Below, one piece after another: positions 13,567-24,333 of a stretch of 64,000 nt of DNA. The first letter of the stretch is position 1; every line of letters starts with the position of its first letter. Position numbers and translations under genes: made by a program. Under the pieces are notes generated by a model that was not told the DNA's origin, searched no databases, and saw nothing but the letters and a program-made list of their open reading frames with translations. The DNA is from Carnegiea gigantea (lineage: Eukaryota; Streptophyta; Magnoliopsida; Caryophyllales; Cactaceae): NCBI GenBank assembly GCA_029747015.1, contig JAKOGI010000110.1, forward strand, positions 563,233 to 627,232, written 5' to 3'.

Positions 13567-14165
13567 TCAAGGCGAAACTGGAGGAGAGTCCAGCAAACCA
13601 AGCCTTGAACAGAGATGATTATGTTGGTACTCACTCAAGGGTTTAGTCATAATGTCTGCCAGCTGATCTCTGGAGCTAACATGAGCTGTTTGCAAAAAAC
13701 CTTCAACAATCTTGTCTCGTGTGTAATGACAATCAATATTGAGGTGTTTGGTATGTTCATGAAAAACGGGGTTGGCTGCAATGTGTTGGGCAGGCCTGTT
13801 GTCACAGTATAGAACAATGGGCAGTGGAGGAGGAATGTAGAGGTCATGTAGAAGATGTGAGATCCATTCCAATTCAGAAACTGTGGTTCACATTGCCCTG
13901 TATTCAGCCTCAGCACTTGATTTTGCTAATGTTTTTTGTTTTTTTTGTTTTCCAGGAAACCAGAGAGCTGCCTAGGAACACACAATAGCCAGTGAGGGAT
14001 CTGGCACTGGGTTTGCAGTTTCCCCAATCTGCATCACTATAAACCGCTACTTGTAGGCTTTCATTTGCAGGATAATACAGTCCTTTGTTGGGGTTACCCT
14101 TCAAATACCTGAGCACATGCATGGCAGGCTGGAAATGACTGTCCCTGGGAGCTTGAATGAACTAA
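13567..14165 (-). pseudogene. copia RNase H domain, broken
   Basis: Two minus-strand pieces in different frames make up the RNase H. 13,910-14,122 contains YSDADWGNC and SLTGYCVFLG, including the first catalytic Asp. 13,567-13,872 contains LYCDNRPAQHIA and HTKHLNIDCHYTRD, ending LADIMTKPL as copia polyproteins do. The frame breaks near 13,880-13,930. Upstream it continues into RT at 14,162. Confidence 0.85.
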
Positions 14166-15080
14166 CTGCGGTGATGTACAGCATAAGATATGTCAGGTCT
14201 AGTCAATGTCAAATAGAGTAGTCTACCAATGACTCTTCTATATTGCTCAGGATCAGGTAAGGGTTGTCCAGTATCCACAGATAACTTTAAGCCTTTTGGA
14301 AGAGGAAACTTGGCAGGTTTTGCACCTGTCAGGCCAGCATCCATCAGAATATCCAGAACATATTTTCTTTGGTTCAAGAAAGTCCCCTTGGAGGATCTGG
14401 AAATTTCAATCCCAAGAAAATATCTTGCAATGCCCAAGTCTTTAATGGTGAAGGCAGCATGCAAATCCCTTTTAATTTGAGCAATACTAGCAACATCATT
14501 CCCTGTAATCAGAAGATCAACCACATAAACAAGTACAAAGGTGATAAGCCCTTTCTGTAGCCTTGTGAATAGAGAGTAATCACTTTTGGACTGCTTGAAC
14601 CCTTTGGACTGTAAGAATTTTGTAAGCTCCAAATTCCATTGTCTGGGATGCTTGTTTAAGACCATCAAGTGACCTTTGAAGCTTACAAACTTGCCCAGGC
14701 TTTGCCTTTGTATATCCTTCAGGAGGAACCATGTATACTTCTTCATCAAGATAGCCATGCAAAAAAGCATTGTTGATATCAAGTTGATGCAAAGGCCAAC
14801 TCTTAGCAGTAGCAAGAGCTATAAAAATTCTAACTGTGATGAGTTTGGCCACAGGTGAAAAGGTATGTTTGTAGTCTTTGTCTTTCACCTGTTCAAACCC
14901 TCTAATTACTAATCTTGCCTTGTGTCTCTCTACAGAGCCATCTGCCTTGTATTTAGTCTTGTACACCCATTTTGATGTAAGAGCCTTTTTTCCTTGAGGG
15001 AGAGAAGTCAATATCCAAGTATGATTTTGTTCCAATGCTGTCAGTTCATGGTCCATTGCCTTCACCCAATCTGGATATAG
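14162..15080 (-). pseudogene. copia reverse transcriptase, left part, broken
   Basis: Minus-strand copia RT. It contains [37 protein letters not shown] and GLKQAS, then after a one-base insertion at about 14,645 [22 protein letters not shown] and ALTRP-like TLTRPDISYAV. The catalytic YVDD motif reads YVVD at 14,516-14,527, which removes a metal-binding Asp. The sequence stops at 15,080 where the Athila primer site begins. Positions 14,362-15,080 are repeated at 26,373-27,091. Confidence 0.88.
14362..15080. repeat. 719-bp direct repeat of copia RT sequence, left copy
   Basis: Matches 26,373-27,091 with an offset of 12,011; I saw no mismatch, and the frameshift and YVVD change are in both. It abuts the Athila primer site directly, where a 5' LTR should be. 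It is far too long to be an integrase-made target duplication. Confidence 0.93.
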
Positions 15081-15084
15081 TTTT

Positions 15085-15102
15085 TGGCGCCGTTGCCGGG
15101 GA
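15085..15102 (+). other. Primer-binding site, tRNA-Asp
   Basis: TGGCGCCGTTGCCGGGGA is complementary to the 3' end of plant tRNA-Asp (ending CCCCGGCAACGGCGCCA), the usual primer site of Athila/Tat-type elements. It normally sits a few bases inside the 5' LTR; here it sits next to copia sequence. Confidence 0.92.
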
Positions 15103-15255
15103 GCTTGTTTGTTTTCAACATCGAAAGCGATTTTAAACGCTTGAGATTAGGCTTTTTCCTTTTTCTTTTTCTTGTCCCTTTCCCTTTCTTTGCTTCCTTG
15201 CTTGTTTTTATTCTTACTTGAACCTGCTTATGCTTGGTATAGTTTTTGGCTTTGT

Positions 15256-18093
15256 ATGCACAGGCGCAGTCAGGGGAGTCACCATTTGCTTCCCCTGAAT
15301 CCTGAAATCGAAGCCACTGCTCGCAAGCAAAGCGGCGCTAGAAAGAAGAAACAAGCAAAATCTGCGATGGCGGCGCATGACAACCGGGTATTGAGAGACT
15401 ATGCTATGCCTCAATCGTCGGGTATCACCTCTTCTATAGTGAACCCTACGGTCGAGGTCAACAACTTCGAGTTGCGCCCGGCCCTTATCTCGCTGGTGGA
15501 GCGAGATCAATTTGGTGGACACCCTTCAGAAAACCCCAACATGCACCTTCGCAACTTCCTTGCGAAGTGTGATACAATCAAACTGAACGGGGTCTCCACC
15601 GATGCCATCAGACTGAGACTCTTCCCATTTTCTCTACGGGATAGAGCAAGAGATTGGCTCCAAAATGAGGAGCCGAACACCTTTGCCACTTGGGACGCCC
15701 TCTCCAAGGCTTTCCTGAGTAAATACTTCCCCCCTGGGAAGACGGCCAAGCTGAGGGCTGATATCACTTCCTTCGCCCAGATGCACAGTGAATCCTTATA
15801 TGAGGCGTGGGAAAGGTTTAAGAATTTGCAGCGCCAGTGCCCCCATCATGGAGTCCCTGATTGGCTCCTCATCCAGACCTTCTACAACGGTCTGGACCAA
15901 TCCCTCAAAATGTCAATTGATGCTGCTGCTGGGGGTGCACTGATGGGGAAGTCTATCGAGGTGGCCAAGACCCTACTGGAAGACATGGCCGCTAATAACT
16001 ACCACTGGTCCAATGAGAGGGCAGCTCCGAAAAAGGCAAGCGGGGTTTATGGAGTCGACGCTGTGGACTTGCTAGCTAGCAAGGTTGATGCCTTGGCGCA
16101 GCGATTCGACAGGCTTGGTGCTCCTTCAGGGAGTTCAATGGGAAGTCCATCGGGTGCAATGTTTGAGGTCGGGGCATTTTGCGAGGTATGTGGCGTTCAA
16201 GGCCACATTTCTGCTGACTGCCAAACCGCTTTCCCAGGCGCTGAGCAGGCCAATGCAATGCAAACATATGGCCAGCGCCCACAAAACAACCCCTACTCGA
16301 ACACATACAACCCCGGTTGGAGAAATCATCCTAATTTCTCCTACCGCAACAACAACCCCATGTCTCCAAACCCTTCTCAATCTCAACCTCAGCCTCCTGG
16401 TTTCCAATACAGGGCCCCTTATACCCAAGCCCCTCAACAAACACCCCAACAACCTCCCCAACAACAATCCAAGTCCAATCTAGAAAGCCTCATGGAGCGA
16501 TTTATAGCTACCCAAACGAAGACCAATGAGGTACTCAGCGAGTCGGTCAACCAGTTGAACTCAAAGTTTGACTCGATGGCCACTCACCAAAAGATGATGG
16601 ACAACCAGATCGCTCAAATTGCGCAGCAAGTGAACCATTTGTCCAGACCCCAAGGCCACTTACCAGGTCAATCTGAGACCAACCCCAAGGGTCAGATGAA
16701 TGCAATCACATTGCGAAGCGGGAGTGTGTTGGAAGGTCCCCCAATGCCCATGCGGGCAGAACAACATGAGGTTAAAGATGGGGATGAGGTCATCAAGGTA
16801 ACCCCTAGTGATGCTGTGAGTGAGGAGGTTCCGAATGAGAAACCTAAGGAGGTCGCAACAGAAGGTATTACCCCCCAGGCGAAGCCTTACAAACCACCAG
16901 TCCCATATCCCCAGAGGCTAATAAACGCTAGGGAGGAACACAAGTACGGCAAGTTCCTCGAGATGCTTAAAAAGTTCCATATCAACATCCCTTTTCTGGA
17001 GGCCATTACCGACATGCCCTCCTATGCCAAATTCCTGAAAGATTTGCTCTCTAATAAGGGAAAGTTACTCGAAAACGCCATTGTGTCTCTGACTGAAGAG
17101 TGTAGTGCAATTATTCAGAACAAGCTCCCCCCTAAGCTATCAGATCCAGGGAGTTTCTCCATCCCCTGTTCTGTTGGGGGCATAACTATCAGCAGGGCAT
17201 TATGTGACCTTGGGGCCAGTGTGAGCCTCATGCCATTTTCTATTTGTGAGAAGCTGCAAGTGGGTGAGCTAAAACCCACCACTATTTCTTTGCAACTGGC
17301 TGATCGTTCAGTGAAGTATCCCCTTGGCGTCCTTGAGGATGTCCCATTGCAAGTGGGGAAGTTTTTCATCCCATGCGATTTCGTAGTTATGGAGATGGAG
17401 GAAGACTCCCGCATCCCTATCATTCTGGGAAGGCCCTTTTTAGCGACTGCGGGGGCTATGATAGATGTGAAGAACGGCAAGTTAACCCTTCAAGTGGGTG
17501 ATGAGAAGGTAGAATTCAGCTTGCCACAAGCCATGATCTCCCCCATTTCAGGTGACTCTTGCTGCAGAGTCGATGTCTTTGAGCAGGCCCTTAATGAGGA
17601 GGGCAAGATTGGTTCTTTTGCGGAAGACCCCTTAGAGGCTGCTCTACTCGACTGTCATGCCAGTGCCCCGAGCTCGGACGAGAAGGAGGAGTATGCCCAA
17701 CTCCTTGACACATCTACCACCTATTTGCCTAGACGGTCCCATAGAGAGCTCCTCAGTCTAGCAGAGCCAGTCTTCAGGGAGCAAGAGGGGGGCCCCACGA
17801 AGGTCGAATTAAAACCTCTACCTTCCCATCTCAGGTACGCTTTTCTGGACCCTTCCCATCGATGTCCCGTTATTGTCAATGCTAACCTAGATGGTCCCCA
17901 GTTGGAACAACTGTTGGATGTGCTTCGTAAGCATAGGGGTGCCATCGGGTATAGTATTGATGATATTCGAGGACTTAGTCCTACGTTTTGCATGCACCGC
18001 ATCTTTCTCAATGACGGTCACCGCCCCTCTCGACAACCTCAACGTCGATTAAATCCAAACATGCAAGAGGTTGTCAAAAAAGGAAATCCTTAA
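15256..18093 (+). CDS. gag-pro: Athila gag-protease (start of polyprotein)
   Basis: I chose ATG 15256 (MHRRSQGS, then LLPLNPEIEAT), about 945 residues; the frame is open upstream only by way of a TTG. Gag retrotransposon domain at about residues 80-230, with ERDQFGGHPSENPN and RDRARDWLQ. A CCHC zinc knuckle, CEVCGVQGHISADC, is at about 16,180-16,221. A proline- and glutamine-rich linker follows (16,260-16,480). The aspartic protease motif is ALCDLGASVSLMP (about 17,200-17,240), with ILGRPFLATAGA downstream. The frame ends early at 18,093, inside the N-terminal part of RT, because of a one-base gain in an A run at 18,076-18,081. Gag and protease themselves look intact. Confidence 0.88.
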   Translation: MHRRSQGSHHLLPLNPEIEATARKQSGARKKKQAKSAMAAHDNRVLRDYAMPQSSGITSSIVNPTVEVNNFELRPALISLVERDQFGGHPSENPNMHLRNFLAKCDTIKLNGVSTDAIRLRLFPFSLRDRARDWLQNEEPNTFATWDALSKAFLSKYFPPGKTAKLRADITSFAQMHSESLYEAWERFKNLQRQCPHHGVPDWLLIQTFYNGLDQSLKMSIDAAAGGALMGKSIEVAKTLLEDMAANNYHWSNERAAPKKASGVYGVDAVDLLASKVDALAQRFDRLGAPSGSSMGSPSGAMFEVGAFCEVCGVQGHISADCQTAFPGAEQANAMQTYGQRPQNNPYSNTYNPGWRNHPNFSYRNNNPMSPNPSQSQPQPPGFQYRAPYTQAPQQTPQQPPQQQSKSNLESLMERFIATQTKTNEVLSESVNQLNSKFDSMATHQKMMDNQIAQIAQQVNHLSRPQGHLPGQSETNPKGQMNAITLRSGSVLEGPPMPMRAEQHEVKDGDEVIKVTPSDAVSEEVPNEKPKEVATEGITPQAKPYKPPVPYPQRLINAREEHKYGKFLEMLKKFHINIPFLEAITDMPSYAKFLKDLLSNKGKLLENAIVSLTEECSAIIQNKLPPKLSDPGSFSIPCSVGGITISRALCDLGASVSLMPFSICEKLQVGELKPTTISLQLADRSVKYPLGVLEDVPLQVGKFFIPCDFVVMEMEEDSRIPIILGRPFLATAGAMIDVKNGKLTLQVGDEKVEFSLPQAMISPISGDSCCRVDVFEQALNEEGKIGSFAEDPLEAALLDCHASAPSSDEKEEYAQLLDTSTTYLPRRSHRELLSLAEPVFREQEGGPTKVELKPLPSHLRYAFLDPSHRCPVIVNANLDGPQLEQLLDVLRKHRGAIGYSIDDIRGLSPTFCMHRIFLNDGHRPSRQPQRRLNPNMQEVVKKGNP

Positions 18094-20702
18094 ACTACTT
18101 GACGCTGGGATTATCTACCCTATCTCTGATAGTGAGTGGGTGAGCCCAGTCCAGGTAGTTCCTAAAAAGGGAGGCATGACTGTTATAAAGAATGAGCGCG
18201 ACGAACTCATTTCTACTAGGACAGTTACCGGGTGGCGAATGTGCATTGATTATCGTCGATTAAATCAAGCCACCCGGAAAGATCATTTCCCTCTTCCCTT
18301 CATTGACCAGATGTTGGAAAGGTTGGCAAGGCACTCTTTTTTCTGTTATCTGGATGGCTATTCGGGGTTCTTTCAAATCCCTATCCATCCTGATGACCAA
18401 GAAAAAAACAACCTTCACGTGCCCGTATGGTACCTTCGCATATCGAAGGATGCCATTCGGTTTATGTAATGCCCCCGCCACCTTTCAACGCTGCATGACT
18501 GCTATATTCTCTGATCTAATAGAGAACATTATGGAGGTGTTTATGGATGACTTCTCCGTCTATGGAGGTACCTATGCCCTTTGTTTGGAAAATTTAACCC
18601 GGGTACTCCATCGATGTGAGGAAGTCAATCTAGTATTGAATTGGGAGAAATGTCACTTTATGGTGCAGGAGGGAGTAGTGTTGGGCCATGTTATATCTGC
18701 CAGGGGCATTGAGGTGGACAGAGCTAAAGTTGAGGTTATCGAGCGATTGCCCCATCCTACTTCGGTAAAGGGAGTGCGGAGTTTCCTTGGTCATGCGGGG
18801 TTTTACCGCCGCTTTATCAAGGATTTCTCCAAGATCGCCAAACCTCTTACTCAGCTGCTCACCAAAGATGCCCCGTTTGTCTTTACTGATGAGTGTCTTG
18901 AGTCTTTTTGCAGGATCAAGCAGGCACTGATTTCCGCCCCTATCATACAACCGCCAGACTGGGACCTCCCATTTGAGGTCATGTGTGACGCCAGCGACCA
19001 TGCGGTAGGGGCCGTTTTGGGGCAAAGGAAGGACAAGAAGCCCGTAGTGATCTACTACGCTAGCAGAACCCTGGACGAGGCCCAACAGCATTATACCACA
19101 ACTGAGAAGGAGTTGCTTGCGGTCGTGTATGCGATCGAGAAGTTCCGCCCCTACCTCCTATGCTCCAAGGTCGTTGTGTACACTGACCACTCTGCACTCA
19201 AGTACCTCCTTCAGAAGAAAGATGCCAAACCCCGTCTTATACGATGGATTCTGCTGCTCCAGGAGTTTGACCTGGAAATTAGGGATAAGGCAGGGGCCGA
19301 AAATGTGGTAGCTGATCATCTCTCCAGGCTCATTGTCGAGAGCCAATGTGCCCCCATTGATGATGCTTTCCCTGACGAGCATCTTTTGGCCCTCTCATCG
19401 ATTGCATCCCCTTGGTTCGCTGATATCGCCAATTACCTGGCCTCGGGAATCGTACCATATGACTTGTCACCTCATCAGAAGAAGAAATTCTTTCATGACA
19501 TCAAGTCCTACTTCTGGGAGGAACCCTTCTTGTATAAGCTATGTAAAGATGGGATTTATAGGCGTTGCCTCCCTGAGGAAGAGGTTCAGAGTGTGATTTC
19601 TCATTGTCACGACTCGCCAAGTGGAGGGCACGCCAGTGCCTCCAAAACTGCAGCCCGAATACTCCAAGCTGGTTTCTTCTGGCCCTCCCTTTTCAAGGCT
19701 GTGTCCACATATGTTCGGTCCTGTGACCGCTGTCAGCGAACCGGGAACCTATCCAGGAAGAATGAAATGCCTCTCAACTTCATTCTGGAAGTGGAGATTT
19801 TTGATGTGTGGGGGATCGACTTCATGGGTCCTTTCCCGTCTTCAAGAGGTAACAAATACATCCTAGTTGCAGTAGACTACGTCTCCAAGTGGGTGGAGGC
19901 GGTGGCTAGCCCCACTAATGACTCCAGGGTCGTGGCGAAACTTTTCAAGAAGATTATATTCCCACGTTTTGGAGTCCCGAGGGTCGTAATTAGTGACAAT
20001 GGCCCTCACTTTGTAGAGAAGAGATTGGAAGCTTTATTGAAGAAATATGGGGTGCATCATAAATTTGGGCTTAGCTATCATCCCCAGACTAGTGGCCAAG
20101 TGGAGATCTCCAATCGTGAAATCAAGGTTATTTTGGAGAAAACAGTCGCACGGTCGCGAAAGGATTGGGTGGATAGGTTAGATGACGCCCTTTGGGCTTA
20201 CCGCACGGCTTTCAAGACTCCAATAGGTACCACCCCCTTTCGCCTTATCTATGGCAAGCCTTGCCACCTCCCTGTGGAATTGGAACATAAGGCTTATTGG
20301 GCCATTAAGTACTTCAATTTTGACTTGAAGTCTGCGGGGGAAAAGCGGCTGTTACAACTGAATGAGCTGGAGGAAATTCGGCTTGATGCCTATGAGAATT
20401 CAAGGCTCTATAAGGAGCGAGTCAAGAGGTGGCATGATCGGTTCATAAACCGGCGAGAGTTTCGGGAAGGCGATTTGGTTCTCTTGTTCAACTCCAGATT
20501 GAAGCTTTTTCCTGGGAAGCTCCGCTCTCGTTGGTCGGGTCCTTTTACCGTGCTCAAAGTCTATCCTTATGGCGCTATTGAGATTGGCACGGAGGCCACG
20601 GGGTCATTCAAGGTAAACGGTTCCCGGCTTAAGCACTACATTGCTGGGGAGCGAATCGAGGGCAAGGTTTCATATGGCTTGCCTACTGCGACAGCTACCT
20701 AG
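18071..20702 (+). pseudogene. pol: Athila pol: reverse transcriptase, RNase H, integrase (frameshifted)
   Basis: [39 protein letters not shown], then [18 protein letters not shown] and the catalytic FMDDFSVYG. RNase [16 protein letters not shown] to [11 protein letters not shown]. Integrase: zinc-finger histidines in the [11 protein letters not shown] region and CDRCQ, catalytic Asp in WGIDFMGPF and VISDNGPHF, and Glu in [10 protein letters not shown]. It ends at TAG 20,700-20,702. Two one-base gains, both in A runs (18,076-18,081 and 18,402-18,408), split RT into three frames. From about 18,410 to 20,702 the frame is clean. Expected product: a polyprotein cut by the element's own protease. 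Either break could be a homopolymer sequencing error. Confidence 0.9.
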
Positions 20703-20900
20703 GTATCATGCACGGTCAAGCTCGGTGCTCAAAGTCTATCCTTATGGCGCTATTGAGATTGGCACGGAGGCCACGGGGTCATTCAAGGTAAACGGTTCCC
20801 GGCTTAAGCACTACATTGCTGGGGAGCGAATCGAGGGCAAGGTTTCATATGGCTTGCCTACTGCGACAGCTACCTAGGTATCATGCACGGTCAAGCTCGG
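20551..20900 (+). repeat. 175-bp tandem duplication across the pol stop codon
   Basis: 20,551-20,725 and 20,726-20,900 are the same sequence, beginning TGCTCAAAGTCTATCC and ending GGTCAAGCTCGG. The unit covers the last ~50 pol codons, the stop and 20 bp beyond. The first copy keeps the stop, so pol is not extended; the second is downstream of it. After it comes the motif GCGCTTCTTGGGAGGCAACC, common just after pol in Athila-type elements. Confidence 0.95.
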
Positions 20901-21950
20901 GACCTAAAACAAGCGCTTCTTGGGAGGCAACCCAAGTTTTATCGCCTTTCACCAAAAAAAAAAGGTGTAAATTGGAATTTTTGGGAGGTGTGTCAACACT
21001 CTGCATACACACGGCCGTGCAACAGTGACACACGGCCGTGTATCCAGGCCAGTAAGCCCGCACGACCAGACGCACAAACGTGCGTCTCAGCCGTGCGCGA
21101 CAAAGAGGAAAACAAAACACGCACGGTTAACCGTGCGTTGACGCACGACCGTGCGCCCCAGTTTTATACCAGCTTCTCTCTCCTCCTCGGCCAGTTTCCC
21201 CTTGCGTTTCTCTCTCCTCCCTCTCGACTCTCCCTCTCCCTTCGGTAATCTCCCTCTGCTCTCTCTCTTTATCCTTCGCCGGCGGCCACTCTCCGACGAC
21301 CGCCGTCGACTCCTGACAACCACCGCCGGCGTCCACAGCCCCGTTGCCTCCAATCTCTCCCACTCTCTTGGCCGTCGCCTCACCACTGTCGGCCGTTCCC
21401 GGTGGCGCCTCGCCGGTCGTCGTCCACCGGCGTTACCACCGGACACCACTCCCTCTCTCTCTTGCGCAGGTACGCATCCCCCTCCCCCCCGCTCTCCCTC
21501 ACTGCCACCCTCCGGCGCACACACCCACGGCCGGCGCCCCCAATTCCGCCGTCCGGCGTCTCTCTTACACAGCCGGGCCCACCTTGGTTTGCACCTAGGG
21601 TTTGCATTTGGGGCTTGTCCTTGCTCGATTTAGTTGTGATTTAGTTGATTCGGGTGGTTGTTTTGGGTAATTTGGGTGATTTGGGTCAATTTCCTTGGTT
21701 GTGTTTTGCCTAATTTGGTCACGCTCATGGTTATTTGGGTTAGTTCAATTTGGTTACCCGTTGGCATTTTTGCGGTTTGTATTTCCGTTTGCGGTTAGTT
21801 CAATTTCCTTGGTTGTGCCTGGGATTTGCTTCGGGTTCTTTGGTTGTCTTGCTTGAATACTTGATTGCATTGGTTTGGTTGATTGGATTGGGCCGCCTTG
21901 CATTGATTTAGTTAGTTGCACTCACTGTCTGCTTGACCCAGAACCTTACC
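20901..21950 (+). other. Athila spacer between pol and env-like ORF
   Basis: Contains a cluster of CACACGGCCGTG/GCACGGTTAACCGTGC palindromes (21,009-21,155), a CT-rich tract (21,170-21,270), and a T/G-rich stretch with TTGGGTGATTTGGGT-type words (21,600-21,900). It may serve as leader and intron for the downstream ORF; that is inference. Several overlapping open frames here come from base composition. Confidence 0.6.
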
Positions 21951-23267
21951 ATGGCTCCAAAGAAGCGCTTGAAAACCACCGCAGCTTCCACTAGCCGGGC
22001 CTCCACGGCCCGAGGTAACCCCACTCTCCCTCGTAGCCAAAACCCGCATAACATTGTGTTTATGGATGCTGCCCATGCTAGTCGTTATGCTGCGATAGTT
22101 AGCCGTAAGATTTGTGCCCCCAGTTACATTGATATCGACATGTTGCGCACCTTGCAACTTTATGATGACGTGGTGCTTCTCTTGCGTAATTTGGGGTGGG
22201 TTGACTTTATTGCTTTACAAGAACCTGTCTATGAGCGCCTCGTTTGGGAGTTCATGAGTTCTTATGTCGTCGACTTCAAACGTAAGTTTGACGAAGTTCG
22301 GGGATACATTCGCTTCCGCTTGTTTAACCATACGCATGAAATGCATCTTGTACGGTTTAATGAGCTACTGCGCCTGCCTGTTGGGGGTGCCACCTGCCAC
22401 ACCCACCCCGACTACCAGCCCAAACAGTTTTGGACCACCCTCACCTGCTCGGGGCGTCCCTACGAGGCTCGGTCTACCAAGGCCACATGGATTTGTAATC
22501 CAGTAATCCGATATTTTCACCGCCTCCTCGCCAACCATGTCTTCCCCCGCGCCGATAGCCAAAATGGGGTTAGGGCGAGTGAACTTTTCATGATTTGGGC
22601 GGCCTTGCATCGCCGGGCCGTCAATACTGGCGCCTTTATTGCCGACCACCTGCACGAACATGCTAAATCCTCTAAGGTGGTCCTTAGTGACGGCGGTATC
22701 ATCACCGCCTTAGCCACCGCCTTGGGCTATGGCGCCCAGATCGCCTCCTTGCCCATTCTCCATCAGCCCGGCCGTCTTGACTTAGCCACATGCCTTAACA
22801 TGAAACTCTTCACCACTCATGGTGGAGGTGCGTTGTGGCTCAACCACCACGGCCGGGCACTATTTCCCTTCCCCAACCAGCCCAGGACCACTGTTACCAA
22901 CCATGAGAACCTCATCTATGACGATGAGGCGGCCGGTGAGGCTGGGGCCCATTCTGATGACGGCAGCGACCATGGGTCCACTGACGAGGCCGAGGCTCTC
23001 CCTCGGGCTCGCAGTGGTTCGCGGCGTGCCCCTAGCCCTCCTGCCGCAGGCCCCTCTCATCCATCACACCCTTCACCTGCCGGCGCTATGCGTCCTTCGG
23101 TTCTTCAGACGGTTTTAGACCGTCTCGACCAGTTACATGTCCAGAACCAGGAAATCCTTCGCAACCAGCACCACATGGCCCACCTGGTTCAATATGCTTA
23201 TGAGACCCATAACTGGCCCTATCCGCCCCCTGCCTGGCGGCCGCGAGGACCCCCCGGGCCTTCTTGA
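21951..23267 (+). CDS. Athila env-like / ATHILA ORF1-type protein
   Basis: An intact 438-residue frame with ATG at 21,951 in a good context (TTACCATGGC). The N-terminus is basic, with MAPKKRLK resembling a nuclear-localisation signal, and is rich in Ser/Thr/Ala. Residues ~50-300 form a globular part (for example DVVLLLRNLGWVDF and FRLFNHTHEMHLVRFNELL) that resembles the extra ORF found after pol in Athila elements and often called env-like or putative plant transposon protein. The C-terminal third is acidic, then Pro/Ser-rich. I see no signal peptide and no membrane span, so an envelope role is not supported by the sequence. Its function is unknown. Confidence 0.75.
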   Translation: MAPKKRLKTTAASTSRASTARGNPTLPRSQNPHNIVFMDAAHASRYAAIVSRKICAPSYIDIDMLRTLQLYDDVVLLLRNLGWVDFIALQEPVYERLVWEFMSSYVVDFKRKFDEVRGYIRFRLFNHTHEMHLVRFNELLRLPVGGATCHTHPDYQPKQFWTTLTCSGRPYEARSTKATWICNPVIRYFHRLLANHVFPRADSQNGVRASELFMIWAALHRRAVNTGAFIADHLHEHAKSSKVVLSDGGIITALATALGYGAQIASLPILHQPGRLDLATCLNMKLFTTHGGGALWLNHHGRALFPFPNQPRTTVTNHENLIYDDEAAGEAGAHSDDGSDHGSTDEAEALPRARSGSRRAPSPPAAGPSHPSHPSPAGAMRPSVLQTVLDRLDQLHVQNQEILRNQHHMAHLVQYAYETHNWPYPPPAWRPRGPPGPS

Positions 23268-24283
23268 CTGTCCTTTCCCTCCTCTCTCCCTTCCTTTTCT
23301 TTCATTGCGGACAATGACCGGCTCTAGTAGGGGGGGAGCGCGAGTCCGTTGCTTGTATATAGGTAGTTGCATTTTCTTTTTATTTTCCTTTCACATGCCT
23401 ATAGCATAGTGCATTTAGCATAGGTATTTGCATCGCAAGGATGACTTGGAGAGTTGGATGCGCGCAAACCTACGAGGTAATCTCTAACCCTTCCTCTCTT
23501 CCTTTTCCCTTGTATTTTTATTGCTTTCGTAGCTAGTTTTACGCTTCCTTTACCCCCCCCCAAAAAAAAAAAAAACCCTTTGAAAACCCCCTCTTATGAT
23601 GATAATCAAGGCGATAAGGATCAGTTGGATGATATGGTTGTGCATACTTGTGGATTCTTTTGCGGTAAAATGCTTTCGACTGATGATTTGAGAAATGTTT
23701 TGACCTCGTTGCTTGATTCGCATCCCTAATTGCCTTTGAAACCCCCTCACCATGATTGACTATTCTATTTAAGTAGGATATCCTTGGGGTCGATTGTGTT
23801 GTTTGGTAGTATAAACCGTGAGACTTTGAGCTTATAGACTAATCTATCATTTTAGTCTCATTTTCCTTTCATGTGTGTCTCTTCTACGATTACATCTCTA
23901 GAACTTGTTGGAATTCTCTTTGAAATCGCATCTAGCATGTGTATAACGACTGAATGATAGAGGCATTCATTTCTTTTTGAACTACATAGCCAAACTGCCA
24001 CCTGTGCTGGTATGTTTACCCTTTGCTTGCCCTTTCGAGCCTTACCCGTTTTTGTTGAGAACCTTTTATTGCTAGCCTTTGGCCCAAACATATCTCCTAC
24101 CTTCAAGCCAAGGCCAGTAGAGCAACACGTCACTGTTTTGTGGGTACTTTTTGGGATATTGTTGTGGCTCCTGTGGCGTGTAATGGGGATGTATCATGGT
24201 TATCATTCGCGAAGCGTGCCTATTTTGTTGTTGTGCGTCCCTTTCAAAAAAAAAAAAAAAAAAGGGGACAGAAAATTTTTTTC

Positions 24284-24333
<50 letters not shown>

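Noticed and set aside
14362..15080. 719-bp repeat as a target-site duplication of the Athila insertion
   Set aside because: Integrase makes about 5-bp duplications; 719 bp cannot come from integration alone.
21087..21633. Several overlapping frames (plus and minus) between pol and the env-like ORF
   Set aside because: All frames are open because of CT/CG-rich composition; none shows a domain.
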